Positions 7,836 to 16,378 of a stretch of DNA of 64,000 nucleotides are shown here, one piece after another. The stretch's first letter is position 1, and each line of letters begins with the position of its first letter. Made by a program: the position numbers and the translations under genes. Source of the DNA: Sorangium cellulosum (GTDB taxonomy: Bacteria > Myxococcota_A > Polyangia > Polyangiales > Polyangiaceae); the NCBI RefSeq assembly GCF_002950945.1, contig NZ_CP012673.1, positions 1,674,001 through 1,738,000 on the forward strand, read 5' to 3'. The notes under the pieces were generated by a model that was not told the DNA's origin, ran no database searches, and was given only the letters and a program-made list of their open reading frames with translations.

Positions 7836-10466
7836 TCAGGGCGCGGCGGTCGCCACGGCCGAGCGGGCCGCCGGGCTCGCTGGGAGCGGCGTGCGCAGCG
7901 CCTCGCTCGGCTGATCGGCCGCGTAGAGGTGCTCGTAGACGGCGAGGCTCGCGAGCACGCGCTTCGTGTAGAGCCGCGTCTCCTCGTACGGGATGCGCTC
8001 GACCCAGAGGTCGAAGCTCTGCGACGGGCGCTCGGTGATCCACCGCTTCGGCGCGCCGCCGCCCGCGTTGTAGGAGGGGATCGCGAGCAGCGGGTTGTCC
8101 GGGAACTGGCCGCGCAGCACCGAGAGGTAGCGGCAGCCGAGCGCGACGTTGATCTCGGGGCGCCTCAGCGCCTCGGCGCTCCACGGCAGGCCGAGCGGCT
8201 TGGCCATGCGCTTCGCGGTCGGCACGATGAGCTGCATCAGCCCGAACGCCTGCGCGTGCGAGGCCACCTTCGGGTCGAAGGCCGACTCCTCGCGCATGAT
8301 CGCGTAGGCGAGCGCCTCCGGGATCCCGCTGCGCTTCGCCTCGGCGGCCACGATGCTCGCGAACGGGCGCGGGTAGGCGAGCTCCCAGGCGCCGCGCCAG
8401 CGGCCGGCCGGGTAGTGATCGACCCAGTCGCCGGCGATCTCGACGCCCCCGTCGGCGCCGGCCGTCGCCATCGCCGCGCGCAGGACGCTGTACGACTGCG
8501 GCAGCGCGCCCGCGCGCGCGAGCAGGAACGCCGAGGCCCACATCACCTCGCGCGGCGCGGTGCGGGCCCCGACGCCGAGCAGGTCGAGCTCGCGCCGCGC
8601 GAGCTTCGCCTCGCCCTGGCGCGCGAGCTCGACGGCGCGCGCGAACGCGGGCTGCGCGAAGGCGGGGCTCCTGAGCTCGGCGTACGGCGCGGCCGCGTCC
8701 CGCGCGACGGCCTCGCTCAGGGCGCGCTGGGCCGCGGCGGGGTCGCCCTCGGCGAGCCGGGCGTGGGCGAGCGCCATGTAGAACGAGAGCGGGTACTCGC
8801 GGATCACCTGCTCGAGCAGCGCCTTGCCCTTGTCGGGCGAGCCCGTCTCGATGTGGGCGCGGCCGAGGTAGTAGGGGAGCCTGCCGGCGGCGTGGTACGC
8901 GCGCTCGTGCGGGAACCGCTCGAGCGCGCGCGTGAGCGGCCGGACCGCGCCCGCCCAGCTGCCGTGCTCCATCTCGAACAGCGCGAGCTCGAACAGCCCG
9001 TCGGCGACCATGTCGCCCGCGGGGTAGTCGTCGGGCATGGCGGTGAGCAGCTGCGCGAACTGCGCCTGGTCGCCGAGCGCGAGCAGCGCGCGCGCCCCGA
9101 GGTACCGCGCGTCGTCCGCGAGCCGGTGCGACGGGTACTCCTTCTCGAGCAGCGCGAAGCGCGCGGCGGCCTCGGCGTGCCGATCGACGCGGAACGAGGC
9201 GCGGCCGGCGTTGTAGAGCGTCTCGGGCCGGCGCGGCGCGGGCGCCGAGGGGGCCGAGGGGGCCGAGGGCGCGGCGGAGGGCTCGGACGGCGCGGTGGAG
9301 GGCTCGGACGGCGCGGTGGCGAGCGCCGAGGGCGCGGCGGCAGCGCCCGCGCCGCCGGGCGCGGCCGCCGCGCACCGCTCGATCGCCGTGCCGTACGTGT
9401 CGGCCGCCTCGGCCCTCCGCCGGAGCCGCCCGAGCGCCTCGCCGTGTGCGGCGAACGCGTCGCAGGCGAACGCCGACGGCGCCTGCGCCTCGGGCAGGGC
9501 GATCAGCGCGCCGGTGACGGCGAGCGCTTCCTTGTCCTGCCGCGAGGCGAGCAGGGCGCGCGCGCGGGCGAGCAGGTCGGCGGGGCCCGGGTCGAGGAAC
9601 GGCTTGCGCCGCGCGAACGGCAGCGTCGAGAGCGCCTGGTCCTCGAGCTCCTTCGCCTCCCCGGCGCCGGCGCCGCCCGGCGCCTCGTCGCGGATGCGGC
9701 GGGCGACGCGGATCGCCTCCTCGGCGCGGGCCTCGCTCGGGTGGCGGAGCAGCGCGCGCACGAAGCGGAGCGCCTCGGGCACCCACACGGACGCGGGCCA
9801 GCTCCGGCCGAGGTACACCCGCCACCGCGCGGCCGCGCCCTCGATGTCGCCCTTGTCGGCGAGCGCGCCGGCGACGACGCGGTCGATCTCGTCGGCGATC
9901 GCGACGTCCGACGCGACGGCGCGTGCGCGCTCGAGCGCCGCGTCGGCCTGCCCCGCCCTGGCGAGGAGCTCGGCCGCCGCGAACCGCGCGTAGTCGGCGA
10001 GCGGCCCGCCCGCCGCCGCGGCCGCGTCGTACTCCTTCGCGGCGCCGAGCGGATCCCCCGCGAGCGCGCGCAGCCGCCCGAGCTGGTAGCGCCACGCCGC
10101 GGCGTCCGCGGGCGACGGCGGCGCGGCGAGCGCCTGGGCCAGCGCCGCGGCCGCGCCGGCGTACGCCTCCTGCTCCACGAGCCGCTGCACCGCCGCGAGC
10201 CGCGGGTCGCCCAGCACGAGGGTGAGGCGCTCGGGCTCGAACACCGGCGCCTCGCCCGGCGCGCCCGCGACGACGGGCCCCGTCGGCGCGGCGGCCGGAG
10301 GGGCCGCCTGCGGCGAGCCGGGCGGGGGGCAGTGCGGGGAGCACGTCGCCTCCCCGCGCTGCGCGGGGGGCGCACCGGCGCACGAGGCGCCGAGCGCGGC
10401 GGTCAGCGCCAGCGCGCCGGTCAAGGCCAGCGCGGCGGCCCCGGAGCGGGCATCCAGCCTGAACAT
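7836..10466 (-). CDS. Slt70-like lytic murein transglycosylase with TPR-type repeats
   Basis: About 876 residues from the preferred ATG at 10466; an in-frame ATG at 10499 would add 11 residues. The N-terminus MFRLDARSGAAALALTG continues into a hydrophobic signal ending GASCAG, an atypical lipobox. The middle is alpha-helical with TPR-like degenerate repeats (many A-L-G-R-A-A segments) and an Ala/Pro/Ser-rich insert. The C-terminal SLT domain has IMREESAFDP with the catalytic Glu, AFGLMQLIVPTA, INVALGCRYL and AIPSYNAGGGAPKRW. These enzymes cleave the MurNAc-GlcNAc bond of peptidoglycan with formation of 1,6-anhydroMurNAc. It follows the kinase/dipeptidase pair by 90 bp on the same strand, so a cell-wall turnover group is possible. 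Confidence 0.88.
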   Translation of the reverse strand: MFRLDARSGAAALALTGALALTAALGASCAGAPPAQRGEATCSPHCPPPGSPQAAPPAAAPTGPVVAGAPGEAPVFEPERLTLVLGDPRLAAVQRLVEQEAYAGAAAALAQALAAPPSPADAAAWRYQLGRLRALAGDPLGAAKEYDAAAAAGGPLADYARFAAAELLARAGQADAALERARAVASDVAIADEIDRVVAGALADKGDIEGAAARWRVYLGRSWPASVWVPEALRFVRALLRHPSEARAEEAIRVARRIRDEAPGGAGAGEAKELEDQALSTLPFARRKPFLDPGPADLLARARALLASRQDKEALAVTGALIALPEAQAPSAFACDAFAAHGEALGRLRRRAEAADTYGTAIERCAAAAPGGAGAAAAPSALATAPSEPSTAPSEPSAAPSAPSAPSAPAPRRPETLYNAGRASFRVDRHAEAAARFALLEKEYPSHRLADDARYLGARALLALGDQAQFAQLLTAMPDDYPAGDMVADGLFELALFEMEHGSWAGAVRPLTRALERFPHERAYHAAGRLPYYLGRAHIETGSPDKGKALLEQVIREYPLSFYMALAHARLAEGDPAAAQRALSEAVARDAAAPYAELRSPAFAQPAFARAVELARQGEAKLARRELDLLGVGARTAPREVMWASAFLLARAGALPQSYSVLRAAMATAGADGGVEIAGDWVDHYPAGRWRGAWELAYPRPFASIVAAEAKRSGIPEALAYAIMREESAFDPKVASHAQAFGLMQLIVPTAKRMAKPLGLPWSAEALRRPEINVALGCRYLSVLRGQFPDNPLLAIPSYNAGGGAPKRWITERPSQSFDLWVERIPYEETRLYTKRVLASLAVYEHLYAADQPSEALRTPLPASPAARSAVATAAP

Positions 10467-10549
10467 CCCTGCACCATACTCCGGATCGCGCGGTCGCACA
10501 GGCTTTCAGGGGAGCGGCGCGCCGCGGAGCCGGCCGCGGCGCGCGGCGA

Positions 10550-11116
10550 TCAGGGGGCGGCGACCACCGTGGCGGCGACGGTCGCGAAGCGCAGGAGGTT
10601 GCCGGAGCGGGCCACGAGCGTGAGGTCGAAGAACGAGCCCTCGGTGAGCTCACCCGAGGCTCCGACCGTCAGGGCGCCGCCGGGGGCGTCGGGCGGGATG
10701 GCGAGCGGCATGGCGTCGAGCCCGGGCGGCGGTGCATTGACGATCACCTCGATGGGTTTGTCGAAGCCGTTGAATCGGCGGATCGTGAGGTCGACCGCCG
10801 TCGTCCCGCCATAGGGGATCTCGATGGCGGGCTGGACGATGAACAGCGCGAAGTCGGGCGCCATCTCCCCGCCGCCCGCGCCGCCGCCGCCCGCGCCGCC
10901 GCCGCCCGCGCCGCCGCCGCCCGCGCCGCCGCCGCCCGCGCCCCCGCCGCCGCCACCACCTCCTCCGCCATTCCCCGCGGTGCCGGCCGTCGTGTCCGGA
11001 TGTCCGCCCGCGCCTCCGCTGCCGCCATTGCCCTCGGGCGGGCCGCTGGAGCACCCGAATGTCGAGAGGGTGATCGCCATTGCCACAACAAAGCTGAAGC
11101 TCTGCTGTAAATGCAT
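10550..11116 (-). CDS. small secreted lipoprotein with poly-glycine linker
   Basis: 188 residues. ATG at 11116 is chosen because it is followed directly by a lipoprotein signal (MHLQQSFSFVVAMAITLSTFGC) and is preceded by GAGG at good spacing. After the lipobox Cys comes a low-complexity linker of Gly/Ala 5-mers, then a compact C-terminal domain of ~100 residues with alternating hydrophobics (e.g. PDFALFIVQPAIEIPYGG) that looks like one Ig-like or beta-sandwich module. No family recognised. The linker type recurs in several other lipoproteins of this window and probably spaces the domain away from the membrane. Confidence 0.72.
   Translation of the reverse strand: MHLQQSFSFVVAMAITLSTFGCSSGPPEGNGGSGGAGGHPDTTAGTAGNGGGGGGGGGGAGGGGAGGGGAGGGGAGGGGAGGGEMAPDFALFIVQPAIEIPYGGTTAVDLTIRRFNGFDKPIEVIVNAPPPGLDAMPLAIPPDAPGGALTVGASGELTEGSFFDLTLVARSGNLLRFATVAATVVAAP
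10868..10950. repeat. 15-bp tandem repeat coding the Gly/Ala linker
   Basis: A unit of about 15 bp built of CGCCGCCGCCCGCGC is repeated about five times and codes for the GGGGA linker of the lipoprotein on the minus strand. Copy number in such units can change without shifting the frame. Confidence 0.7.
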
Positions 11117-11222
11117 CGGGTCGTGCCTCGTTGTCGAAGGAAGTCGTTGTGTGTCCCGGATGGATGCCCCGGGACGCGCCACGGTCACGTTATCGTTGCT
11201 CCAGCGCAGGCCGCAAGCGGGT

Positions 11223-11334
11223 GCCGCGGCTGCGTCGGGCAAAGCAGGGGAGGACCAGCGCGCCTCGTCGCGAGGGGCGCCGCGGCTGCATCGGTCAAGG
11301 TGGGGGGAGGACCAGCACGCCACGTCGCGAGGGT
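11223..11334. repeat. imperfect 56-bp direct repeat
   Basis: Two copies starting at 11223 and 11279 (period 56) share GCCGCGGCTGC and GGAGGACCAGC with scattered differences. They fill most of the 295-bp gap between the lipoprotein start (11116) and the cytochrome stop (11412). No gene is seen in this gap. Confidence 0.6.
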
Positions 11335-11411
11335 GCGCGCTGGCGGTCGGATGTGGCGTGGAGGGCGAGGCGGTGAGGGGAGCGGGCGCTACGCCGCTTC
11401 GCAGGCGGGCG

Positions 11412-11810
11412 TCACTCCGCTTCGCAGGCGAGGTAGACGCGGATGTCCTCGATCGTGGCGTCAGGCAGCTTGCCGCCGCCTTGCGGCATCGTGCCCTCGA
11501 CGATCGACTCGTACATCTCGCCCCCCTCGTTCTGGATGGACTCGGGGTCGTCGACGTTGATCTCGGCGGGGATGGTGCCGCGGTTCGTGCCGGTGAGGGC
11601 CTTGGTATGACAGACCTGGCAGTGGGTCTCGAGGGCCTGGAGGCCCGCTGCCTGCTGCGCAGCGGAGTCGGGCGGGCACTCCCCGACGTCGTGCGGGTCG
11701 GTGCCGCTGCCGTTGCCGCTGCCGTCGTCGCCGCCGCCGCCGCCGCAACCTAGGAGAGCGCCAATCATGAAGGGCGCAAGGCAGAACAAGAAGACCGTAC
11801 GAACGCGCAT
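11412..11810 (-). CDS. c-type cytochrome lipoprotein
   Basis: 132 residues. The ATG at 11810 is preferred over a TTG one codon upstream because GAGG sits 7-8 nt before it. The signal MRVRTVFLFCLAPFMIGALLGC carries a lipobox Cys at 22. One haem c motif CQVCH lies near residue 64-68, and a Met in EGTMPQGGG about 40 residues later is the likely distal ligand, so this is a small class I monohaem domain anchored outside the inner membrane. It is probably an electron shuttle; no oxidase gene adjoins it. A 14-bp piece of its 3' end is repeated just downstream (about 11394-11407). Confidence 0.85.
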   Translation of the reverse strand: MRVRTVFLFCLAPFMIGALLGCGGGGGDDGSGNGSGTDPHDVGECPPDSAAQQAAGLQALETHCQVCHTKALTGTNRGTIPAEINVDDPESIQNEGGEMYESIVEGTMPQGGGKLPDATIEDIRVYLACEAE

Positions 11811-12018
11811 CAAAGCACCTCAACAGCTGTTAGAGGAAGCGTGGCGAGCCGGGTTCGAGCCTCAGCCATGCAGGCCGGCCGGGCGCCGCGCGCGGATGGT
11901 GCCTGGCGACGCGCATAACGTCAACAAAGACAGGCGGGACGACGCCGAAGGACGATGCGCCGGCGGCGGCATACTGAAAGCGGCGGCAAAGGGCGAGGTG
12001 CCCCCGTGCCAAGCGGAA

Positions 12019-12278
12019 GGCGCCGTGGGGAGGGGCCGCGCTCGCGGGCGTGGCGCGGGCGGGCGCGCCCAGCACCGACCGAGGTGCCATAAGGTCCCCG
12101 ATGTCTCGGCGCCCCAGGCGCGCCTTGTGTGGCGCGCAACATAACTTTTCAGGTGCCAAGGCCCGAAGGGAGACATGCCGGGCGGTGTTCCCAGCGCAAG
12201 CTCTCACGCCCCGGTCTTGCCGGATCGCCAGCGCCCGCCCGCGCCACGCCCGCGAGCGCGGCCCCTCCCCACGGCGCC
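12019..12278. repeat. 48-bp perfect inverted repeat pair around a 164-bp core
   Basis: The arms 12019-12066 and 12231-12278 are perfect reverse complements over 48 bp. The core between them contains no gene but holds a small hairpin (GCGCGCC, 6-nt loop, GGCGCGC) at 12118-12137. The element lies in the ~480-bp gap between the cytochrome start and the SRPBCC stop. It could be a non-autonomous foldback or MITE-like element, or a large RNA hairpin. No target-site duplication is visible directly outside the arms. Confidence 0.85.
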
Positions 12279-12290
12279 CGCAGCCGCTCG

Positions 12291-12755
12291 TTAGCTCGCG
12301 CGCCGGCGCTCCAGGTGGCTCTTCAGCGCCTTCAGATCCCCCTGCACGGCCTTCTTGAAGCTCCCGATGAACAGGCGGCCGAGCGTCTCCATGAACCACC
12401 CCATCCCGGCGATCTCGCCATCCATCTTCAGGAGCGTGCCGCCGCCCTGCGGCTCGAAGACGTAACGGAAGCGGTACGCGCCCCGCCCGGTCGTGCCCTT
12501 CTGGCCGTCGACGAACAGGTCCAGGACCTTGCCCGGATCCGCCGCCGTGACCTCGAACTGCTCGGTGGATTCCTTGCCGAACATCTTCCGCGTCTCGCGC
12601 CACATCGCGCCCTTGCCGACGACGCCGTCCGTGAGCTTCTCCACCCGCACGAAGTTGGGCATCCAGTCGCCGAACGAGTCGATGTCCGTCGCGAGCCGGA
12701 AGACCTCCTCGGGCGACGCATCGAATCGCTCTTCAATGGTGAATCGGAGCGGCAT
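12291..12755 (-). CDS. SRPBCC (START/polyketide-cyclase fold) protein
   Basis: 154 residues. It opens MPLRFTIEERFDASPEEVFRL, with DIDSFGDWMPNFVRVE next, the classic beginning of a SRPBCC hydrophobic-pocket protein. The long C-terminal helix (LGRLFIGSFKKAVQGDLKAL) that lines the cavity is present. The length fits the family. The fold binds lipids or other hydrophobic ligands; the ligand here is unknown. GGAG stands 9-10 nt before the ATG. Its stop lies 13 bp from the right arm of the 48-bp inverted repeat. Confidence 0.82.
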   Translation of the reverse strand: MPLRFTIEERFDASPEEVFRLATDIDSFGDWMPNFVRVEKLTDGVVGKGAMWRETRKMFGKESTEQFEVTAADPGKVLDLFVDGQKGTTGRGAYRFRYVFEPQGGGTLLKMDGEIAGMGWFMETLGRLFIGSFKKAVQGDLKALKSHLERRRAS

Positions 12756-12931
12756 CTCGTGGCTCTCCTAGGTTGGCCAGCGCACCGAGCGCATCGTGCC
12801 GGAACCGCTCCTCCGGCGTCAACGCCAGCGTCGCGCCGAGCACCGGCGCCGACGCCGAGGAGACGCCGTGCTCGCGGGACGCACCGGGGCGCACCGGCCT
12901 GGCCGCGCGCCGCGTCCGCCGCGCGCGCGGC

Positions 12932-14179
12932 TCAGCCCTTCTTGCTCGGCGGCAGCAGCCTGCCTCGATCGCCCGTCTCGCCCTGCATCGGGCGGTGCAG
13001 GATGATCTTGCGGCCCGCCTCGCGCCCGTGCGCGTGCGCGGCGGTCCGCTGGTTGCCCGCGTGGCGCAGGTGCTGCACGTGCGGGTGGCGCGTGCGGTAG
13101 TAGCTGTCCAGGTCGGCGTCCCTCACCCACACGAGGCCCTGCTCGGCGGACGCCTTGCGCTCCGTGTTCAGCTTCTCGAGGAACCCGAGCATCACGCCGG
13201 CCAGGTACGTCCGGCGATCCTTGTTGCCCTTCACGCCGTGGGTCCGCTTGTGCTCGCGCCACAGCTGCTCGGCCGTGTGGTGCAGGAACGCGTGCACGTA
13301 GGCCGCCATCTCCAGGTTCGCCGGCGTCCCGCAGATCTCGAGCACGCTGCCGCGCTTGCCCTCGAGCGGCACGTAGACGGGCACCCAGATCGCCTCGACG
13401 AAGAAGTGCTTGCCGAGGATGCCCCCGACGATGCGCTCGCTCTCGCCCACGCGCCCGCTCGGCTCGCCCAGGTGCCGGTAGCCGTACTGCCGCGCGGCGC
13501 GCGCCTTCGCGACGTCGAGGTTGTACTTCAGCATCAGCCGCTGCGCGGCGCCCATCGCCGCCTGCGCCTCGTGGGCGTTCGGGCTCTCGGCGAGCGCGAG
13601 CAGCCGCGCGATCCGGTCGAGGATCCGGGCGTCGGCGGCGTCCGCCGCGCCGCCGGCGGCCGACGCCCCGCCGCCGCCCGCGGCCGGGATGCCGACCGCG
13701 GCCGGCATCCCGGCCGCGGTCGCGTCGATGCCGAGCCGCGCGCACACGTCCCGGAACGCCGGGCCGTGCGCGGCCTCGTCCGTCACGCCCAGCACCTCGT
13801 GCACGTACTGGTGCGCCATCTCGTGCTTCAGCACCTCGATCACGACCGGCCACGGCTGCTCCAGGACGAGCGGCCGCGAGATCTCGATCGCGCGCGCCTC
13901 CGAGATCCAGCGTCCGAGCCGGCTCGTCGCGTCCGACAGCTCGATGGACGCGGAGCGCAGCTTGCGACGGAAATGCGTGTAGTTGAGGCTCTGGTACGCG
14001 GCCATGAGCTCGCGCACGAGCGCCGCCTCGAGCTCGGCGCTGAGCCGCGCCGCCGCCTGGCGCGGCGGCTCGGGCGCCGGCGCGCCGGCCGCGGTGGAGG
14101 GAGAATCGACGGGCGGCGCTGCGGTCTCCGGGGGCCGCTCTGCGCCGCGCAACCCGTTCAAAGAGAGCTGCTCCGGCAT
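12932..14179 (-). CDS. SprT-like zinc metallopeptidase with DUF2786 domain
   Basis: 415 residues from the ATG at 14179, preceded by AGAGG at 6 nt; in-frame ATGs lie at 14194 and 14239. The N-terminal half carries VLKHEMAHQYVHE, a HExxH zinc site, followed by DEAAHGPAFRDVC that supplies a further His, as in SprT/Spartan-type proteases. After an Ala/Gly-rich linker comes ILDRIARLLALAESPNAHEA, the DUF2786 signature. A basic C-terminal tail follows. Spartan proteins cut DNA-protein crosslinks; the bacterial SprT plus DUF2786 group is uncharacterised, so that role is an inference. Confidence 0.8.
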   Translation of the reverse strand: MPEQLSLNGLRGAERPPETAAPPVDSPSTAAGAPAPEPPRQAAARLSAELEAALVRELMAAYQSLNYTHFRRKLRSASIELSDATSRLGRWISEARAIEISRPLVLEQPWPVVIEVLKHEMAHQYVHEVLGVTDEAAHGPAFRDVCARLGIDATAAGMPAAVGIPAAGGGGASAAGGAADAADARILDRIARLLALAESPNAHEAQAAMGAAQRLMLKYNLDVAKARAARQYGYRHLGEPSGRVGESERIVGGILGKHFFVEAIWVPVYVPLEGKRGSVLEICGTPANLEMAAYVHAFLHHTAEQLWREHKRTHGVKGNKDRRTYLAGVMLGFLEKLNTERKASAEQGLVWVRDADLDSYYRTRHPHVQHLRHAGNQRTAAHAHGREAGRKIILHRPMQGETGDRGRLLPPSKKG

Positions 14180-14269
14180 TCGGACGCCTCTCATGGCACG
14201 CCCCGGGCGGCTGTCGAAAGGTTTTCTCTCGCCGGGCACAACCCCCGGCCGGCCGGACCCGTCATCAGG

Positions 14270-14305
14270 ACGTTACCGGTACGACTCAGAAACGTTCCCG
14301 GTACG
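14270..14305. promoter_or_regulatory. 22-bp-spaced direct repeat in divergent promoter region
   Basis: ACGTTACCGGTACG at 14270 and ACGTTCCCGGTACG at 14292 match at 13 of 14 positions with a period of 22 bp, about two helical turns. They lie between the divergent SprT-like gene and the tandem sulfatase genes, a typical place for a regulator binding one face of the DNA. Confidence 0.45.
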
Positions 14306-14335
14306 CCACGTCCTCGCTAGAATCGCGCGCCTGCC

Positions 14336-16372
14336 GTGCTCCGCTCGAAGGTGCTGAACGTTTCCCAGGCGGTCGACGCGAACGCGCCGAGCCGTCCATC
14401 CCGCGATCTCCCCCGCGATCCGCGCGCCGCGGCGTACGCCCGGCTGCGCGCGTTCGCCCGCGCCCGGCGCCGCTACGGGCGCCTGTTCCTCTCGGTCCCG
14501 CTGCTGCTCGTCGTGATCGCGGACGTGCGCCTCCGCGGCGACCGGCTGCTCGCGCTGAGCGGGAAGCACGTGGCGAGCTACCTCGGCGCGATGATCGAGA
14601 GCGCCGCGCTCTGGGGGCTGCTGCTCTTCGCGGCCTCGTCGCGGCGGGGGGGGTACCGGTGGCTCTCGGCGCTGCTGTTCGTGGTGCTCGCGACGCTGTC
14701 GCTCGGCGGCCAGCTCTACTTCCACCGCCAGTACGCGACGTACCTCAACCTCGACGCCACGCTCTTCGGGACCTCGCTGTCGGCGAGCCTCTTCGGCCAG
14801 CTCCGGGCCGACGGGGAGCACTTCCTGCGCGCGGTCCTGCCGCCGCTCGTGCTCGCGGTCGCGCTCGTGTGGCTCGCCCGGCGGATCGTGCCGCAGCGCC
14901 GCACGCCGTGGGTGCGCGCCGCGCGCCTCGCCGCGCCCGCGGCCGTGGTGGCCGCGTTCCTGCTGCCCTGCTCTTACCGCGCGGTGCAGGCGTCGACGCC
15001 GGACGTCATCTACTTCCACGCGATCGGCGGTCTGCTCAAGGAGCTCGTCGGCGTCCAGACCACGGCGCAGGTGCGCCCCGGGCTCCGCACGCCGCCCGCG
15101 CTGCCGGCGGTCACGCCGGAGGCGGGCCCGCGGCGCAACGTGCTCTTCATCCTGACCGAGAGCGTGCGCGCCGACGCGACCTGCTCGGCGCCCTCGACGG
15201 AGGGCGGCGCGGCCCGCGGCGCGTGCCCGGGCACGCCGCGCATCGACGCGGCGACGCCCGGCCGGCTGCCGCTCACGCAGATGCGCTCCAACGCCTCGAC
15301 GACGGCGATCGGGCTCTCCGTGCTCTGGTCCGGCCTCCAGCCGATCGCGACCCGCGAGGAGCTCCACTCGGCCCCGCTGATCTTCGATTACGCGCACGCC
15401 GCCGGCTTCGACAGCGCGTACTGGACGAGCCACCACATGATGTTCGCCAACTCGCGCCTCTACGTGCAGGACCTGCCGGTCTCGCACCAGTGCGGCGCGA
15501 CCGAGCTCGATCCGCTGGCGGACATCGATCTCGGGGCCGACGACCGGCTGCTGTCGGCGCACGTGCGCGCCGAGCTCCCGTCGCTGCGCGAGCCGTTCGT
15601 CGCGGTGGCGCACTTCGGGAACACCCACGTGCCGTACCTGGTCGACCCGGAGGACGCGCCGTTCCAGCCGGCCCTCGAGAGCAAGGCGCCGGACGACAAC
15701 GAGGCGTACCGCAACTACTACAGGAACGCGGTCTACCGGCAGGACGCGGCGATCGCGGAGCTCATCCGCTTCGTCCGGAGCCTGCCCGCCGGCGAGCGCA
15801 CCGTGATCGTGTTCACCTCGGACCACGGCGAGGCGTTCCGGGAGCACGGGCAGCTCGGGCACACGGGCTCGATCCTCGAGGAGGAGATCCGGGTGCCGGG
15901 CTGGATCGACGCGCCGCCGGGCACGCTGACGGCCGAGGAGGAGGGCGCGCTCCGCGCGGCGCGGGACGAGCCCGTGTTCCACACCGACGTGGCGCCGACG
16001 CTGCTCGACCTGATGGGCCTGTGGGAGGAGCCGGCGCTCGCGCGGTACCGGGCGGCGATGGTCGGGCACAGCCTGCTGCGGCCGTCGCCGGGGCCGGCGG
16101 CGCTCGCGCTCACGAACTGCACCGGGATCTGGGGCTGCGCCTTCAAGAACTGGGGGATGATGCGCGGCACCATGAAGCTCGAGTCGCGCGCCTGGGACAC
16201 GACCTGGCACTGCTACGACGTGCTCGCCGACCCCGGCGAGCGGCACGATCTCGGACCCGCCGCCTGCGGCGACCTGCCGCGGCTCGCGGACGCCATCTAC
16301 GGCGGCCCCGCCGGCAGCGTCGACGTCCCGGTCCACCTCCGCGCCGGCGCGGCGGGGCCTCGCCGCGACTGA
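14336..16372 (+). CDS. membrane sulfatase/LTA-synthase-fold hydrolase or transferase, copy 1
   Basis: 678 residues from a GTG. An Arg-rich N-terminus is followed by about four hydrophobic segments in the first ~210 residues, then a periplasmic alkaline-phosphatase-superfamily domain: ILTESVRAD (metal-binding Glu), ASTTAIGLSVLW with the likely nucleophilic Thr, VFTSDHGEAFREHG (metal-binding Asp and His) and QLGHTGSILEEE. The layout (membrane region plus soluble domain, Thr nucleophile instead of the CxPxR site of true sulfatases) resembles LtaS and phosphoethanolamine transferases, which move phospho-substituents onto surface glycans or lipid A. Donor and acceptor are unknown. The gene is 6 bp from a paralogue, so the two are co-transcribed. 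Confidence 0.8.
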   Translation: MLRSKVLNVSQAVDANAPSRPSRDLPRDPRAAAYARLRAFARARRRYGRLFLSVPLLLVVIADVRLRGDRLLALSGKHVASYLGAMIESAALWGLLLFAASSRRGGYRWLSALLFVVLATLSLGGQLYFHRQYATYLNLDATLFGTSLSASLFGQLRADGEHFLRAVLPPLVLAVALVWLARRIVPQRRTPWVRAARLAAPAAVVAAFLLPCSYRAVQASTPDVIYFHAIGGLLKELVGVQTTAQVRPGLRTPPALPAVTPEAGPRRNVLFILTESVRADATCSAPSTEGGAARGACPGTPRIDAATPGRLPLTQMRSNASTTAIGLSVLWSGLQPIATREELHSAPLIFDYAHAAGFDSAYWTSHHMMFANSRLYVQDLPVSHQCGATELDPLADIDLGADDRLLSAHVRAELPSLREPFVAVAHFGNTHVPYLVDPEDAPFQPALESKAPDDNEAYRNYYRNAVYRQDAAIAELIRFVRSLPAGERTVIVFTSDHGEAFREHGQLGHTGSILEEEIRVPGWIDAPPGTLTAEEEGALRAARDEPVFHTDVAPTLLDLMGLWEEPALARYRAAMVGHSLLRPSPGPAALALTNCTGIWGCAFKNWGMMRGTMKLESRAWDTTWHCYDVLADPGERHDLGPAACGDLPRLADAIYGGPAGSVDVPVHLRAGAAGPRRD

Positions 16373-16378
16373 TCCCGG

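Noticed and set aside
5314..10653. An uninterrupted minus-strand frame of 1779 codons
   Set aside because: Only its last 353 codons match a family (M19 dipeptidase). The rest lies out of frame over the kinase and transglycosylase genes and is Arg/Ala-rich, a usual shadow in GC-rich DNA.
6561..10814. A 1417-codon open frame on the plus strand
   Set aside because: It is antisense to the kinase and lytic transglycosylase, has Arg/Gly/Leu-rich composition and no motif.
11845..11880. tRNA T-arm-like GGTTCGAG
   Set aside because: The flanks cannot form a 5-bp T-stem or an acceptor stem; no cloverleaf.
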